DNA of 64,000 nucleotides, taken from positions 1 through 64,000 of the forward strand of contig CAZOEW010000001.1 in the NCBI GenBank assembly GCA_964578935.1. The letters run 5' to 3'. Positions 35,447 to 45,282 of this stretch are shown here, in pieces. The notes under the pieces are model-generated. The model had not been told where the DNA came from and made no database searches. It was given only the letters and a program-made list of their open reading frames with translations. Position 1 is the stretch's first letter; the number at the start of each line of letters is the position of its first letter. Source of the DNA: JAQYVL01 sp964578935 (GTDB lineage: Bacteria > Desulfobacterota > Desulfobacteria > Desulfobacterales > SURF-7). A program made the position numbers and the translations under genes.

Positions 35447-37891
35447 TTAAAGCATGAAGATCGGATCCACGTCCACAACCACTTTTACATTTCGATTTTG
35501 AGTGATATCAAGATCTTCAAACATTAGGCGGCTCACAAAGGTATGAAGTGTGCCGGTATTGGTTCCTTTGAGTAAAATATGCCATCTGAAATATCCGGCG
35601 ATCTTTGAAAAAGGAGCCTCCACCGGGCCAAGGATCTCAATGTCCTTCTGGAATCGACGCTCTTGTTGGCACATGGCTTTACAGCGCTCACCGGCAAGGA
35701 TGGCATGGGTTTTTGTTGTTTTTTTATCCCTTCCCGATATTTTGAGCTGAACGATTCTTGAAAATGGAGGGTAGTTCAATGCTTTTCGGAAAACAATTTC
35801 CTGGCTGTAAAACCTTTCATAGTCCTGAGCCTGAGCCGCGGTTATACTGAAATGATTTGGATTATATGTCTGCAGGATTACCCTGCCTTTGAGGTTCCCC
35901 CTGCCTGCTCTTCCGGCAACCTGGGCCAGAATCTGAAATGTAAGCTCACTTGCCCTGAAATCCGGGAAATTAAGGGAAAGATCTGCACAAATAATTCCCA
36001 CTAGCGTAATGTTGGGAAAGTCGTGGCCTTTTGCGACCATTTGCGTCCCAATCAGGATATCTATCTTATTCTTCCTTAACTCTTTCAAAATAGTAACCAT
36101 GGATCCCTTTTTGACCGTTGTGTCACGATCCATTCTCGTGATTCTCGCATCTGGAAAAAGATTCTCCATGGCGGCAGCCACCTTTTCTGTGCCGATTCCC
36201 AGCAGCTTGATAGCGGGGGAACCACATTTCCCACATGCGGAAACCGATGCACGGGTGTACCCGCAAAAATGACATTTATACGCATTGATTCCCTTGTGCA
36301 GTGTAAGTGAAATATCGCAGTTCTTGCACAGCATGGGTTCACCACAGGATGCACACACCGGGAAATTCGCGAAGCCTCGCCGGTTCAGAAAGAGAAGAAC
36401 CTGTTCTCCCCGCTCAAGATTTTTTTTAACCTCTTGGATCAGCTCCGGTGTGATAAATCTTCTCAGGCCTCTTTCATCCCGGTATCGGCAAAGGTCAACA
36501 ACCGTAACCTCCGGCAGCGGGCGATCATTGATTCTTTTTGTTAAATACAACCGGTCAAATTTTTTTAGATCTGCATTAAAGGAGGACTGGACTGAGGGTG
36601 TGGCGGAGCCAAGCAGGACAATCGCGTTCTGCTGTTTTGCCCTTACAATGGCAATATCCCTTGCATGATACCGCAGACTGCTTTCCTGTTTGTAGGAGCT
36701 GTCATGCTCTTCATCCACGATAATCACACCCAGTTCGGTAACCGGTGCAAAAACGGCTGATCGTGCGCCAATGACGATTTTTACTTTTTTCTCCAGGATT
36801 TTTAGCCACTGGTCATATCTTTCACCTGCGGACAGCCCGCTGTGCAGGACGGCAATACATTCTCCAAAGCGGGCTCTGAAGCGCCTTTCGGTTTGGGAAA
36901 TCAATGCGATCTCCGGGACCAGGACAAGGGCGGAGTATCCTTTTTTCACGGCAGATTCAGCGATGCGCATATAAACTTCCGTTTTCCCGCTTCCGGTTAC
37001 ACCGGAAAGAAGATAGGTGGTGAATCCTGTTCCCATCGAGCGCAGAATGGTTGAGACTGCTTTTTCCTGTTCCCGGGTGAGTTGGGGCGGAGTGTCCGGA
37101 GGAACCGGCTCGCCCAGGGGATCGCGATAAACGCTGCGCAGATCCTCTGACAGAAATCTGTTTTTAACCAGATATTCCGTATATCCTTCGGCGCCTTCCG
37201 TATTTGCCTTCAATTCTTTAAGCGAGATGCCGTCTGGATGCTTTGTTACAAGGTCTATAATCTGTTTTCTTTTTTCATAAAACCGGTCTTTCGGGATGTC
37301 TGCATTAATGACGGATAAAAATTTTTCTTCCCGCGGTCCGATGCTTTTCCCTTTGAGCAGGAGTTTTTTTTCGATAACCCCTTGTTCAACCATTCTTTGG
37401 ATCAGGGAGGAAATGGTTTCCTTCTGAAATTTTCGCTGTAGCGTTTTTTGCAGCACAGCGCCTGATTCAAGCAGTTTCAGGACTTTTTTTTCAGCCGGGG
37501 GAAGGGTGTTTCCGCAAAGTTGTTTTTTGCCGGAAGGAGTAATGGAAAGCTCGGCATAATCATATAGATTTATACCACCGGGAAGGGCCTTTTTGATGAC
37601 CTCGCCAACAGGATATTTATAGTATTCTGCAATCCACCTGAAAAACGGAATCATGGATTTCGGAAAAAGGGCTTTTTCATCCAGAATATCTAATATCAAT
37701 TTGGTTTTGCCCTCTTCCATCTTTTCAGCTGCCCCGAGTATGTAACCGGTAACCTTTCGATGCCCAAAGGGGATCAGGACTCTTCTGCCTTCTTCGGCAA
37801 AGGGCAATAGATTTGCCGGAATCCCGTATGTATAGGTATTGTATACGGGCAGGGCAACGGCAATATCTTTGTATGCTTCGGCTTCAGGCAT
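35447..37891 (-). CDS. priA: Primosomal replication-restart helicase PriA
   Basis: An 814-residue superfamily 2 DNA helicase that reloads DnaB at stalled forks. Order: an N-terminal 3'-DNA binding domain (VALPVYNTYTYGIP near 10), Walker A SGVTGSGKTEVYM (near 300), Walker B VDEEHDSSYK, and a cysteine-rich zinc region with CxxCG pairs (CASCGEPMLCKNC..., CHFCGYT, CGKCGS). The helicase motifs IDILIGTQMVAKGHDFPN and VAGRAGRG follow. The ATG at 37891 follows AAGGA by 6 bases; a longer open frame to 38089 lacks a site and adds non-family sequence. The neighbouring membrane TPR gene is divergent. Confidence 0.95.
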   Translation of the reverse strand: MPEAEAYKDIAVALPVYNTYTYGIPANLLPFAEEGRRVLIPFGHRKVTGYILGAAEKMEEGKTKLILDILDEKALFPKSMIPFFRWIAEYYKYPVGEVIKKALPGGINLYDYAELSITPSGKKQLCGNTLPPAEKKVLKLLESGAVLQKTLQRKFQKETISSLIQRMVEQGVIEKKLLLKGKSIGPREEKFLSVINADIPKDRFYEKRKQIIDLVTKHPDGISLKELKANTEGAEGYTEYLVKNRFLSEDLRSVYRDPLGEPVPPDTPPQLTREQEKAVSTILRSMGTGFTTYLLSGVTGSGKTEVYMRIAESAVKKGYSALVLVPEIALISQTERRFRARFGECIAVLHSGLSAGERYDQWLKILEKKVKIVIGARSAVFAPVTELGVIIVDEEHDSSYKQESSLRYHARDIAIVRAKQQNAIVLLGSATPSVQSSFNADLKKFDRLYLTKRINDRPLPEVTVVDLCRYRDERGLRRFITPELIQEVKKNLERGEQVLLFLNRRGFANFPVCASCGEPMLCKNCDISLTLHKGINAYKCHFCGYTRASVSACGKCGSPAIKLLGIGTEKVAAAMENLFPDARITRMDRDTTVKKGSMVTILKELRKNKIDILIGTQMVAKGHDFPNITLVGIICADLSLNFPDFRASELTFQILAQVAGRAGRGNLKGRVILQTYNPNHFSITAAQAQDYERFYSQEIVFRKALNYPPFSRIVQLKISGRDKKTTKTHAILAGERCKAMCQQERRFQKDIEILGPVEAPFSKIAGYFRWHILLKGTNTGTLHTFVSRLMFEDLDITQNRNVKVVVDVDPIFML

Positions 37892-38109
37892 ACTGTTTCC
37901 TTTCCGGGGATAGGCGTTGAAATTTATCCTTACCCTATAGATCACGAACTCCGGGCGATCAAGGGGCATTTTTTTTCTGGTTGCAAAGCCTGCGTTTTTG
38001 TTTCTTAAATACCGGTTGTGTTTTGCATACGGTGCTGTTATGAATGAACAATTTTGATTTTCTGTTTTCTTGCCCGCCAGGTCAACCATACGATGAAAGA
38101 TGCCTTTTG

Positions 38110-39558
38110 ATGGAAAAAGAGATGAAATTGTTTTGTGTGCACCACCCTACGAAGCCGGCTCATTTCCAATGTTCGCAATGTAATTCAACCTTTTGTCCGG
38201 ATTGCATCACCACAAGGGAGAAGGGAGGTTCGGGCAAAGGGGAACTGTTAAATCTCTGTCCGAAATGCATGGCTCCCTCCGACTGGATCGGTGCCGCCAA
38301 TCTCATCGAACCCTTCTGGAGCAGGCTTCCCAAATTTTTTATTTACCCTCTGGCCTTGCAGCCTTTTGGGCTCCTGCTGGGTATGTCATTTGCCGGTTTT
38401 ATCTTCAGGGGGCCGGGATTCATAAGCCTTTTTGTACAAATTGCGATCTGGGGAATCATATTGAAGTATTCCTACGCAGCACTCAAGACGACAGCTCGGG
38501 GTGATCTGGTGCCTCCGAAGATTGATTCGAAAACCATTTCGGATGACTTTCATCAGGTTTTCAAGCAGCTTGGTATCTTTATCGCTATTTTTTTGGGATT
38601 TATTGGTATCCAGCAAGTGGTCGGAATTTTTTTTGCCTTTATATTTCTGATTGTTGCGATTCTGTCTGTCCCTGCAATGATTATTATCTTTGTAACAACG
38701 GAAAGCCTGATGCATGCCATCAATCCGATCCTTTTTATTCAGCTTGCGCTTCGGATAGGCTGGGGATATCTTCTCATGTATTTTTTTCTGGTCCTGCTTT
38801 TTTTTGCACCTGCGGCTCTGGCACAATTCGCATTCAGAATTCTTCCGCCGGACCTGACCATATTTCTTTTCAGCCTGGGTAAAAATTACTATACCATCAT
38901 CTCCTACCATCTGATGGGGTATGTAATCCTTCAATATCACCAAAATATAGGATACAAAATTGAGTTTGAAGATTTCAGGGATTCTCCTGACTCCAGGAAG
39001 GATTCAAAACAAGAAAAGGTGCCGGAACTTTTGAGTAAAATCAATTTCATGTTCAAGGAAGGCCGGCATGATGAAGCGCTTGCTTTGATCCAGGAGGAGG
39101 AAAAAAAGGACGGTATCCATGATCCTGACATTTCAGAATGCTATTTTAAACTGCTCGCCATGAAAAATCGGATAGACGAAATGCTGGTTTACGGAAAAAA
39201 ACACCTGGGAATGATGGTGCAGAGAAACGAGAAACGAAAAGCCTGCGAGACTTATAAACAGTGCATTGCCAAAGACCCCGGGTTTGCTGCTGACGCGTCT
39301 GTTCTGTTCAAATTGGGCGGATGGCTGAATGAATTCGGAAAATCAAGAGAAGCGATAGGCGCATACAATCGGCTTGTAAAAAAATTTCCGGATGCTCCCC
39401 TGGTTCCGAAAACGCTTTTCCGTGCGGCACAGATTTACAATGACAGGCTCATGAATCCGGCAAAGGCGGAAATCATATTGAATACGGTAATCAAAAAATA
39501 TCCGGATTATGAACATATTTCAAGTATTCAAAATTATCTTGCCCAGATGAAGTCATGA
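38110..39558 (+). CDS. Membrane protein with B-box-like zinc finger and C-terminal TPR repeats
   Basis: About 482 residues. The N-terminus is a B-box/RING-like zinc finger (CVHHP, then FQCSQCNSTFCPDC and CPKC). Five or six membrane segments occupy about 70-270 with FIFLIVAILSVPAMIIIFV among them (YIP1-like arrangement). A cytoplasmic tail with TPR-type helical pairs follows (KINFMFKEGRHDEALALIQEE, AIGAYNRLVKKFPDAPLVP). This mix suggests an inner-membrane scaffold; no enzymatic motif is seen. Starts at 38044, 38110 or 38122 are possible; 38110 is a compromise without a strong ribosome-binding site. Divergent from priA. Confidence 0.75.
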   Translation: MEKEMKLFCVHHPTKPAHFQCSQCNSTFCPDCITTREKGGSGKGELLNLCPKCMAPSDWIGAANLIEPFWSRLPKFFIYPLALQPFGLLLGMSFAGFIFRGPGFISLFVQIAIWGIILKYSYAALKTTARGDLVPPKIDSKTISDDFHQVFKQLGIFIAIFLGFIGIQQVVGIFFAFIFLIVAILSVPAMIIIFVTTESLMHAINPILFIQLALRIGWGYLLMYFFLVLLFFAPAALAQFAFRILPPDLTIFLFSLGKNYYTIISYHLMGYVILQYHQNIGYKIEFEDFRDSPDSRKDSKQEKVPELLSKINFMFKEGRHDEALALIQEEEKKDGIHDPDISECYFKLLAMKNRIDEMLVYGKKHLGMMVQRNEKRKACETYKQCIAKDPGFAADASVLFKLGGWLNEFGKSREAIGAYNRLVKKFPDAPLVPKTLFRAAQIYNDRLMNPAKAEIILNTVIKKYPDYEHISSIQNYLAQMKS

Positions 39559-39771
39559 TTGTCCTCTGCCGGTTCCGATATAGATGCGCAGGAAGACAAG
39601 GAGGCACAGAATGATGATAATCAAAATACCGGGGGTAGTCAGCCACGATTTGAACCAGGACTCCCCTTTTGCTTTAAGTTCTTTTCTTTCCTGATCATAC
39701 CAGCGGCCGAGCAGAAGTGCCGCGACAAGTACAGCAGCCAGTTTTAGATAATATAAAAAAGTCACCAACAT
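39553..39771 (-). CDS. Small two-helix membrane protein, function unknown
   Basis: A 72-residue protein with two hydrophobic helices (about 3-22 and 49-68) around a short charged loop (DQERKELKAKGESWFKSW). Six bases overlap the end of the convergent TPR gene. No family recognised; the regular two-helix shape and the charged loop make it more likely real than not. Confidence 0.5.
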   Translation of the reverse strand: MLVTFLYYLKLAAVLVAALLLGRWYDQERKELKAKGESWFKSWLTTPGILIIIILCLLVFLRIYIGTGRGQS

Positions 39772-39923
39772 GTTTTCTTCCTGCGTTTTAGGTTAATATC
39801 CCCTGGATTGTTGATATACCTTGATAATTTTTTTATTACCATATAAAATTTAATACAATCTTGCAAATTCTGATTACGAAGCCATCAACATTAAAATTCA
39901 ATGTTTACAACAGTGTAACGATT

Positions 39924-40217
39924 ATGCGGTTAGATCACAATGTGGTTCATCGAAAGGTTTTTGCGCCATGGTATGATACGGAAACGATATGTATCCTTTT
40001 AATATTTTTTCTGGTTCTTGTTTTCTTGTTCAGTCTTGCCGGCATTTCAGTCTGCGGTGAAAATCCGGAATTCCGGGATCATGTCTGGGTGCCTGTTTTT
40101 TTGCTCTTTGCAAGCGGCATGGTGCTTATTTCCATAACCATACGGCTGGTGCGAAGACACATTGACCGTTACCAGAACAGGTATCTGAAGGATTTTTCAT
40201 CCGATGGGCTTGAATAG
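39924..40217 (+). CDS. Small conserved-looking membrane protein, function unknown
   Basis: A 97-residue protein starting MRLDHNVVHRKVF. Two membrane helices (about 24-46 and 55-76) are followed by a basic tail (RLVRRHIDRYQNRY). The 21 residues upstream from 39861 look unlike a signal peptide, so the ATG at 39924 is preferred, though it has no clear ribosome-binding site. It ends 16 bases before the convergent NUDIX gene. No function can be assigned. Confidence 0.5.
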   Translation: MRLDHNVVHRKVFAPWYDTETICILLIFFLVLVFLFSLAGISVCGENPEFRDHVWVPVFLLFASGMVLISITIRLVRRHIDRYQNRYLKDFSSDGLE

Positions 40218-40233
40218 GATTCATGCAGGCGGT

Positions 40234-40827
40234 TTATTGATGAACGCAGGTAGCGCTTTGCAGGCAGGGAAGCATCATTTCAATGAAAAAATGCAGAATT
40301 TTTGCCGTAAGCCCCCATACGGTTATGCCCTCGTACGGATAGATCAGTGTATAACCATCCGGCATTCTTCCGGAGAAGTTTTCCTGCTGGTGGATTTTAA
40401 CCAGATGGTCGATCGGTATGTTAACGATTCTGGATATTTCAGCGGGGTCGTAAACAACGTGACTCTTTTCATTCCATAACCCGATGAACACCTCTACATC
40501 TCTTTCAAAAATGGTTTGAAAATGTCCCATTGAACCGACAAGCTCAACATGCTCCGGTGGTATGTTGAGCTCTTCTTCAAGTTCCCTGTAGACGGCATTC
40601 AGACGACCGGTATCACTTTTATCCACATGACCGCCCGGAAGTGCCACCTGGTTTCTCCAGGGATACCCCTCATTGTCGGCTTTCTGAATTGTCAGAATCA
40701 GTGGGCATTGGTTCAAATTGAAAATCAGTAAAAATACGCATGCCGCCTTGAAGTCATCACCTGCCGGAGGTTCGGGAAGAATGGTATCATCAAGACGCTG
40801 TTTCAAACATGAAGCTGTAATGGTCAT
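40234..40827 (-). CDS. NUDIX hydrolase (CoA pyrophosphatase-like)
   Basis: A 197-residue hydrolase. The NUDIX region reads LPGGHVDKSD followed by AVYRELEEELNI: the REXXEE core with its metal-binding glutamates is intact, while the first glutamate is aspartate and the final glycine is leucine. The upstream YPWRNQVALPGG segment is typical of NudL/CoA-diphosphatase proteins. Likely role: hydrolysis of CoA or related nucleotide derivatives. It overlaps the thioredoxin-like gene by 4 bases as the last gene of the proC operon. Confidence 0.85.
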   Translation of the reverse strand: MTITASCLKQRLDDTILPEPPAGDDFKAACVFLLIFNLNQCPLILTIQKADNEGYPWRNQVALPGGHVDKSDTGRLNAVYRELEEELNIPPEHVELVGSMGHFQTIFERDVEVFIGLWNEKSHVVYDPAEISRIVNIPIDHLVKIHQQENFSGRMPDGYTLIYPYEGITVWGLTAKILHFFIEMMLPCLQSATCVHQ

Positions 40828-41300
40828 GGAAGGTTTCGGTTGTCGATAAAATTTTTCAGTGTCATTTTTTGATAGCTGCCGGTTTGAATGAATTCCAGAT
40901 ATAAAATCATTTCAGAAGGGGGTATGTAACCGGGCCTGTTGGCTATTTTTTCATCTGTTTCCTTAAGAAACCAGTTTGTAGGCAGCCCCCGGACTTTGTA
41001 TCGTTGAGCGAGTTCTCTTTCCTGGTCGGAATTCACTTTTATGGAAATAAAGTTTTGATTCAGATAGGAGACCACGGCAGCATCTTTAAAGGTTGTATTG
41101 TTCATGACTTTGCAGTAACCGCACCAGTCTGCGTAAAAGTGCAGAAAGATTTTTTTCTTTTCCGCTTTACCGGCGGTTATCCCCTTGTCATATGAATACC
41201 AGTTGATCTCTTGTGTTGCTGTATTTTCAGCATAAGAAATTTGAACAATAGGAATCAAAAGCAGCGATGACAGACAGATTGTAAACAAAATTTTTTTCAT
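40824..41300 (-). CDS. Secreted thioredoxin-fold protein (DsbD gamma-like)
   Basis: A 158-residue periplasmic protein. A signal peptide (MKKILFTICLSSLLLIPIVQ, cleavage after SYA) precedes a thioredoxin fold with ADWCGYCKVMN as the redox site, a cis-proline in RGLPT, and a C-terminal helix. It resembles the gamma domain of DsbD/thioredoxin_7. The CcdA-type membrane protein upstream (22 bases) would supply electrons from cytoplasmic thioredoxin. Together they form a split DsbD for periplasmic disulfide reduction or cytochrome c maturation. Confidence 0.9.
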   Translation of the reverse strand: MKKILFTICLSSLLLIPIVQISYAENTATQEINWYSYDKGITAGKAEKKKIFLHFYADWCGYCKVMNNTTFKDAAVVSYLNQNFISIKVNSDQERELAQRYKVRGLPTNWFLKETDEKIANRPGYIPPSEMILYLEFIQTGSYQKMTLKNFIDNRNLP

Positions 41301-41322
41301 AATATCGTTTAAGCACCTGTTG

Positions 41323-42009
41323 TTAAAATAGTTTATCGGTTAAAAGCAAAAGCCCAATGGTAATCAGAAGAACTCCTGCCACGGCGTTTATATATCGGAT
41401 GAGTCTTATGGCCTTTTTAATAAAGACAAGAAGAAAATTAATAAAGATCGATATCAGAATAAAAGGTACTGCAAGACCGGCCGAATATACGACAAGAAGC
41501 AATACTCCTGTACGGACGGTTTCCTGACTGCCTGCAATGATCAGAATAGACCCCAGCAATGGTCCGATACACGGGCTCCAGCCGGCTCCGAAAGCCATTC
41601 CAATAAAAAAAGTGCCCAGGAAGTGAAGGGGTTTTTTCTGAAGATGGAGTCTTTTTTCAACATTAAGATAACGGATACGGATCAGGCCTGTCAAATGAAT
41701 ACCGAAAATGATGATGACAACACCGCCGATTTTAGTAATAACATTCCGATATTCAAAAATAAAACTTCCGAGATAGGACGCGGAAGCTCCAAGAAGGATA
41801 AATACGAATGAAAATCCGCTGACATATAATAGTGTTGAACTCAGTATTTTAATACGCAAGGCGGACGCCTTGCCTTCGATCAGCTCTTCCATGGAAAGAC
41901 CCGTAATAAAAGAAAAATAGGCAGGAATCAGCGGGAGGATACATGGAGAAAAGAAGGATGCCAGGCCGGCCAGAAGTGCAAGATGATATGGTATGTTTTC
42001 GGTCATCAT
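41323..42009 (-). CDS. ccdA: CcdA-type thiol-electron membrane transporter
   Basis: A 228-residue protein with six membrane helices. The two redox cysteines lie in SFFSPCILPLIPAY (helix 1) and in GWSPCIGP (helix 4), as in CcdA and the DsbD beta domain. It shuttles reducing equivalents from cytoplasmic thioredoxin to the periplasmic thioredoxin-like protein encoded next. It begins 16 bases after proC. Confidence 0.92.
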   Translation of the reverse strand: MMTENIPYHLALLAGLASFFSPCILPLIPAYFSFITGLSMEELIEGKASALRIKILSSTLLYVSGFSFVFILLGASASYLGSFIFEYRNVITKIGGVVIIIFGIHLTGLIRIRYLNVEKRLHLQKKPLHFLGTFFIGMAFGAGWSPCIGPLLGSILIIAGSQETVRTGVLLLVVYSAGLAVPFILISIFINFLLVFIKKAIRLIRYINAVAGVLLITIGLLLLTDKLF

Positions 42010-42025
42010 GACAAAAGATTGATCC

Positions 42026-42883
42026 TTACGGGTTGCTCAGTTCCCGGGATCGTTCCGCTGCTCGTGAAATGGCTTCGACGAAAATCTCTTTTACCCGGTT
42101 TGAATCAAGAATTTGAAAGGCCGCTTCGGTCGTTCCGCCAGGTGATGTAACCTTTTGACGTAGAATTTCAGGGGGTTCTTTGCTCTCCTGCATCAATCTG
42201 AGAGCCCCCTCTATGGTTTTCATGGTCAGGGTTACCGCTGTATCCGGATCGAAACCAAGGGTAATACCGGCATCGATCATTATCTCAGCGAGGTAAAACG
42301 CATACGCAGGCCCTGAACCTGAAAGAGCTGTCACCGCATCAAGGTCCTCCTCTTTCACCTCAACCACTTCACCCATAGCTTTGAGAATGGTTCCGGCGGT
42401 TTGAATGTCTTCGGCTGACGCATATCGGTTGCCGCTCATACCTGACATGCCGGAAAGAACAAGGGCCGGTGTGTTGGGCATGACCCGGATAATCGGCAGC
42501 TTTTCAGACTTACGCCTGTCAAGGGTCGCGTATAAAAGGGTTTCAAGCTTTTTAATGGTGATTCCGGCAGCGATGGAGATGATCAGCTTTTTTTCTGAAA
42601 GATCCGAATACCCTTCTTTCCCAGTCAGATCCAAAAGGACCTGTTCCATCACCTGCGGTTTTACGGCAAGAATCAGAATTTCACATTCCCGAAAAAGTCC
42701 AACATTATCTTTCAGGGTGTTGATCTTATACGTCTGTTCTAGGTCTGCGAGTCTTTTTTCACGGATATCGCTTATAAAAAGTTCCGAGGGGTCATTCAGC
42801 CCTGAACGTATCATCGCACCTGCGAACGCTTCCCCCATGTTGCCCGCTCCGATGATGCCGATTTTTTTGTTGAGTCTGTTCAA
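42026..42883 (-). CDS. proC: Pyrroline-5-carboxylate reductase
   Basis: A 285-residue NAD(P)H enzyme making proline. The Rossmann start IGIIGAGNMGEAFAGAM, VKPQ, VMPNTPAL and the C-terminal ALSGSGPAYAFYLAE and TSPGGTTEAAF segments are diagnostic. The start is set at TTG 42883 because AGGAGAG lies 9 bases before it; an ATG at 42925 lacks a site. It opens the proC-ccdA-thioredoxin-NUDIX operon. Confidence 0.93.
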   Translation of the reverse strand: MNRLNKKIGIIGAGNMGEAFAGAMIRSGLNDPSELFISDIREKRLADLEQTYKINTLKDNVGLFRECEILILAVKPQVMEQVLLDLTGKEGYSDLSEKKLIISIAAGITIKKLETLLYATLDRRKSEKLPIIRVMPNTPALVLSGMSGMSGNRYASAEDIQTAGTILKAMGEVVEVKEEDLDAVTALSGSGPAYAFYLAEIMIDAGITLGFDPDTAVTLTMKTIEGALRLMQESKEPPEILRQKVTSPGGTTEAAFQILDSNRVKEIFVEAISRAAERSRELSNP

Positions 42884-43098
42884 AATTGGTTCTCTCCTTT
42901 TTTCCCCTCGGGTGATTTTAAGCATTTATATTTAACTTAATTGGGAGGGTTCTACAAATACTTTTTTCAGCATTGTCCTGAGAAAGGAATTTTATGACAG
43001 ATGGGGTTAAAAAAAATTTCGATTGATTAAAAGGAGTGTATCACGTTAATTTTTTATGTAGCGGATTTTGAATTTCCCGATGTTTTTTTTGAAATCTC
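42884..43098. other. Divergent intergenic region proC / yggT
   Basis: No gene or RNA recognised. A 10-codon frame behind AAAGG (near 42994) is too short to support. The right end holds the yggT promoter. Confidence 0.4.
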
Positions 43099-43127
43099 TT
43101 GACTTATGGCTGAGATATCATTAAATT
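43099..43127 (+). promoter_or_regulatory. Sigma70 promoter of yggT-divIVA
   Basis: TTGACT (43099-43104), 17 bases, TAAATT (43122-43127). It overlaps the possible early start at 43106 and thus supports the later yggT start at 43202. Confidence 0.5.
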
Positions 43128-43201
43128 TTTTAGGAATAGGCAGCGGTCTGTCCATTTTATACTACCGAAGTCTCTACAATTTTAATAAGGTTTTCAAAAA
43201 C

Positions 43202-43507
43202 ATGTTTATATTGGGTAACTTTCTCGAAGCCGTTGCAACGGTTATCCATTACATACTCACATTGTTCATGTGGGTTGTCATTGCACGAGCAGTTCTTTCC
43301 TGGGTTAATCCAGATCCTTTTAATCCGATAGTGCGGTTTATACATAATGTAACCGAACCGGTTCTGTACCGTATCCGAACGACAATTCCAGCTGTTCTGG
43401 GCGGAATAGACTTTTCACCCATTATTGTATTTTTAGCGATTGTCTTTCTGGATAAATTCATTGTAGGCAACCTCATAATTTTATCAAGGAGAATGTTAAT
43501 CGGTTAA
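43202..43507 (+). CDS. YggT family integral membrane protein
   Basis: A 101-residue protein with two YggT units, here two membrane helices (about 8-30 and 70-92) with the family signature SWVNPDPFNPIVRFI and a TEPVLYRIR segment. YggT proteins lie beside cell-division/wall genes, and a DivIVA-domain gene follows here. Their molecular role is not established. The ATG at 43202 gives family length; the frame open to 43106 starts inside the promoter. Confidence 0.9.
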   Translation: MFILGNFLEAVATVIHYILTLFMWVVIARAVLSWVNPDPFNPIVRFIHNVTEPVLYRIRTTIPAVLGGIDFSPIIVFLAIVFLDKFIVGNLIILSRRMLIG

Positions 43508-43576
43508 ATGGCATCCTGATGAAAGGGTTTAAAATTTTTACCCTGAAAGTTACAGCCTGTTAACGGAGGCGATAAA

Positions 43577-44089
43577 ATGACGAAAATTACTCCCAGCGAT
43601 ATCCAGCAGCAACAGTTTAAAATTAAATTCAGAGGGCTCGATATACGAGAGGTGGATATGTATCTCGAGAAGGTAGCTGATGCCTTTGAATCTCTTATCA
43701 ATGAAAATCAAAAGATCCGTGAAAAGATAGACCGGCTTAATCTGGAGAGCCAGGGATATAAAAAAAGAGAGGAAATTTTCAAACGTGCCATCCTGAACTC
43801 CCAGAAAGTCCTTGAACAGATGAAACAGAATGCTCAAAAGGCAGCAGAACTGATCATCGCGGAAGCTGAAGTAAATGCGGAAAAGATACTCAACCGGGCT
43901 CATAACAGGCTGGCTCAGCTTCACGAAGATATTGCTGAGCTGAAGCGTCAGCGTATGCAGATTGAAGTTCAAATTCGTTCCATACTGGAATCTCATACCA
44001 AATTGCTGGATATTGAAAAAGAAGACGCAAAAACAACCGATAGTGCAGATGAAAAAATAAAATTGTTTAACCGGACAAACAGTCTGTAA
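43577..44089 (+). CDS. DivIVA-domain protein
   Basis: A 170-residue cytoplasmic coiled-coil protein. The N-terminal lipid-binding unit (ITPSDIQQQQFKIKFRGLD then VDMYLEKVADAFE) is DivIVA-like. A long coiled coil (about 40-150) follows. DivIVA proteins sense membrane curvature at poles or septa; in Gram-negatives they are less studied. Neighbourhood with yggT is common. A good GGAGGC site precedes the ATG. Confidence 0.88.
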   Translation: MTKITPSDIQQQQFKIKFRGLDIREVDMYLEKVADAFESLINENQKIREKIDRLNLESQGYKKREEIFKRAILNSQKVLEQMKQNAQKAAELIIAEAEVNAEKILNRAHNRLAQLHEDIAELKRQRMQIEVQIRSILESHTKLLDIEKEDAKTTDSADEKIKLFNRTNSL

Positions 44090-44223
44090 GGTTACGGCTC
44101 GTCCTGGTATCCCGATATGATTGCAGAATATCCATAGACAGAGCCTGTTCTTTTTTGATCAGATTGTAAGTGCTTCGATATTATTTCCTCAACAATAAAT
44201 ACGTAACCATTCAGGAGCATTCT

Positions 44224-45282
44224 ATGGCTAAAATAGATGCATTTTTTAAGTTGATGCATGAGCAAGGCGCTTCCGACCTTCATCTCATAGCCGGACAGCA
44301 ACCCGCGCTCAGGGTAAGGGGAGAGATTGAAAGGGTAAAATACAAAGTCCTTGATAGTGATCATTTAAGGAGCATGCTGTATGAGATTACGCCGGAAGAG
44401 AGAATAAAACGGTTTGAAGAAACAGGGGATGTTGACTTTGGCTATGAGATTCTGGGTCTTGCAAGATACCGGGTCAATTTTTTTATGCATCGTAACGGTG
44501 TAGGGGCCGTTTTCAGAGAGATTCCAAGCGTGATCGCATCAATCGAGCAGCTCGGTCTCCCACCTGTTGTCGGCAGACTGGCAACCCTTCCGAGGGGTAT
44601 GGTTATCGTGACCGGCCCGACCGGCAGCGGAAAATCAACCACGCTTGCCGCCATTATTGATGTTGCCAATCGAATACGCAAGGATCATATTATCACCATT
44701 GAGGACCCCATTGAGTTTGTGCATCAGAGCCAGAACTGTATTGTAAACCATCGTGAAGTGGGAATACATACCAAAACATTTGCCTCAGCTCTGAGGGGAG
44801 CTCTTCGTGAGGATCCGGACATTATTCTGGTCGGTGAGATGAGAGATCTTGAAACAATTTCGCTGGCCATTGAAGCAGCTTCTACCGGACATCTTGTTTT
44901 TGCAACGCTGCATACGACAAGCGCCGCAAAAACCGTTGACCGGATTATCGAGGTTTTCCCGGGAGAGCAGCAGGCTCAGATACGCTCAACACTTGCAGAT
45001 GGTATCCGGGCTGTTATCGCACAGGTTCTTTTTAAAAGAATCGATATAAAATCCCGCTGTGTGGCACCTGAAATCCTGATCGCAACACCTGCGGTTCGAA
45101 ATCTCATTCGGGAATCAAAGACGCATCAGTTGCCTTCAATGATGCAGACAGGAAAAAAATACGGGATGCAGCTTTTGGATGATGCGATCATGAATTTATA
45201 CCAAAAGGGGTGGATAGGAGCTGATGAGGCATATGCCAAGGCAAATGACAAGGAGCAGTTTAAGCCCTTTTTACCGGCGTAG
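44224..45282 (+). CDS. pilT: Type IV pilus retraction ATPase PilT
   Basis: A 352-residue secretion ATPase. The N-terminal PAS-like segment (ASDLHLIAGQQPALRVRGE) is followed by Walker A TGPTGSGKSTT (near 130), the Asp box with TIEDPIEFVH, Walker B IILVGEMRDLETI and the His box ATGHLVFATLHTT region. It drives pilus retraction and twitching. The ATG at 44224 follows AGGAG by 6 bases; the frame extends to 44170 without a site. A second PilT-type ATPase follows. Confidence 0.94.
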   Translation: MAKIDAFFKLMHEQGASDLHLIAGQQPALRVRGEIERVKYKVLDSDHLRSMLYEITPEERIKRFEETGDVDFGYEILGLARYRVNFFMHRNGVGAVFREIPSVIASIEQLGLPPVVGRLATLPRGMVIVTGPTGSGKSTTLAAIIDVANRIRKDHIITIEDPIEFVHQSQNCIVNHREVGIHTKTFASALRGALREDPDIILVGEMRDLETISLAIEAASTGHLVFATLHTTSAAKTVDRIIEVFPGEQQAQIRSTLADGIRAVIAQVLFKRIDIKSRCVAPEILIATPAVRNLIRESKTHQLPSMMQTGKKYGMQLLDDAIMNLYQKGWIGADEAYAKANDKEQFKPFLPA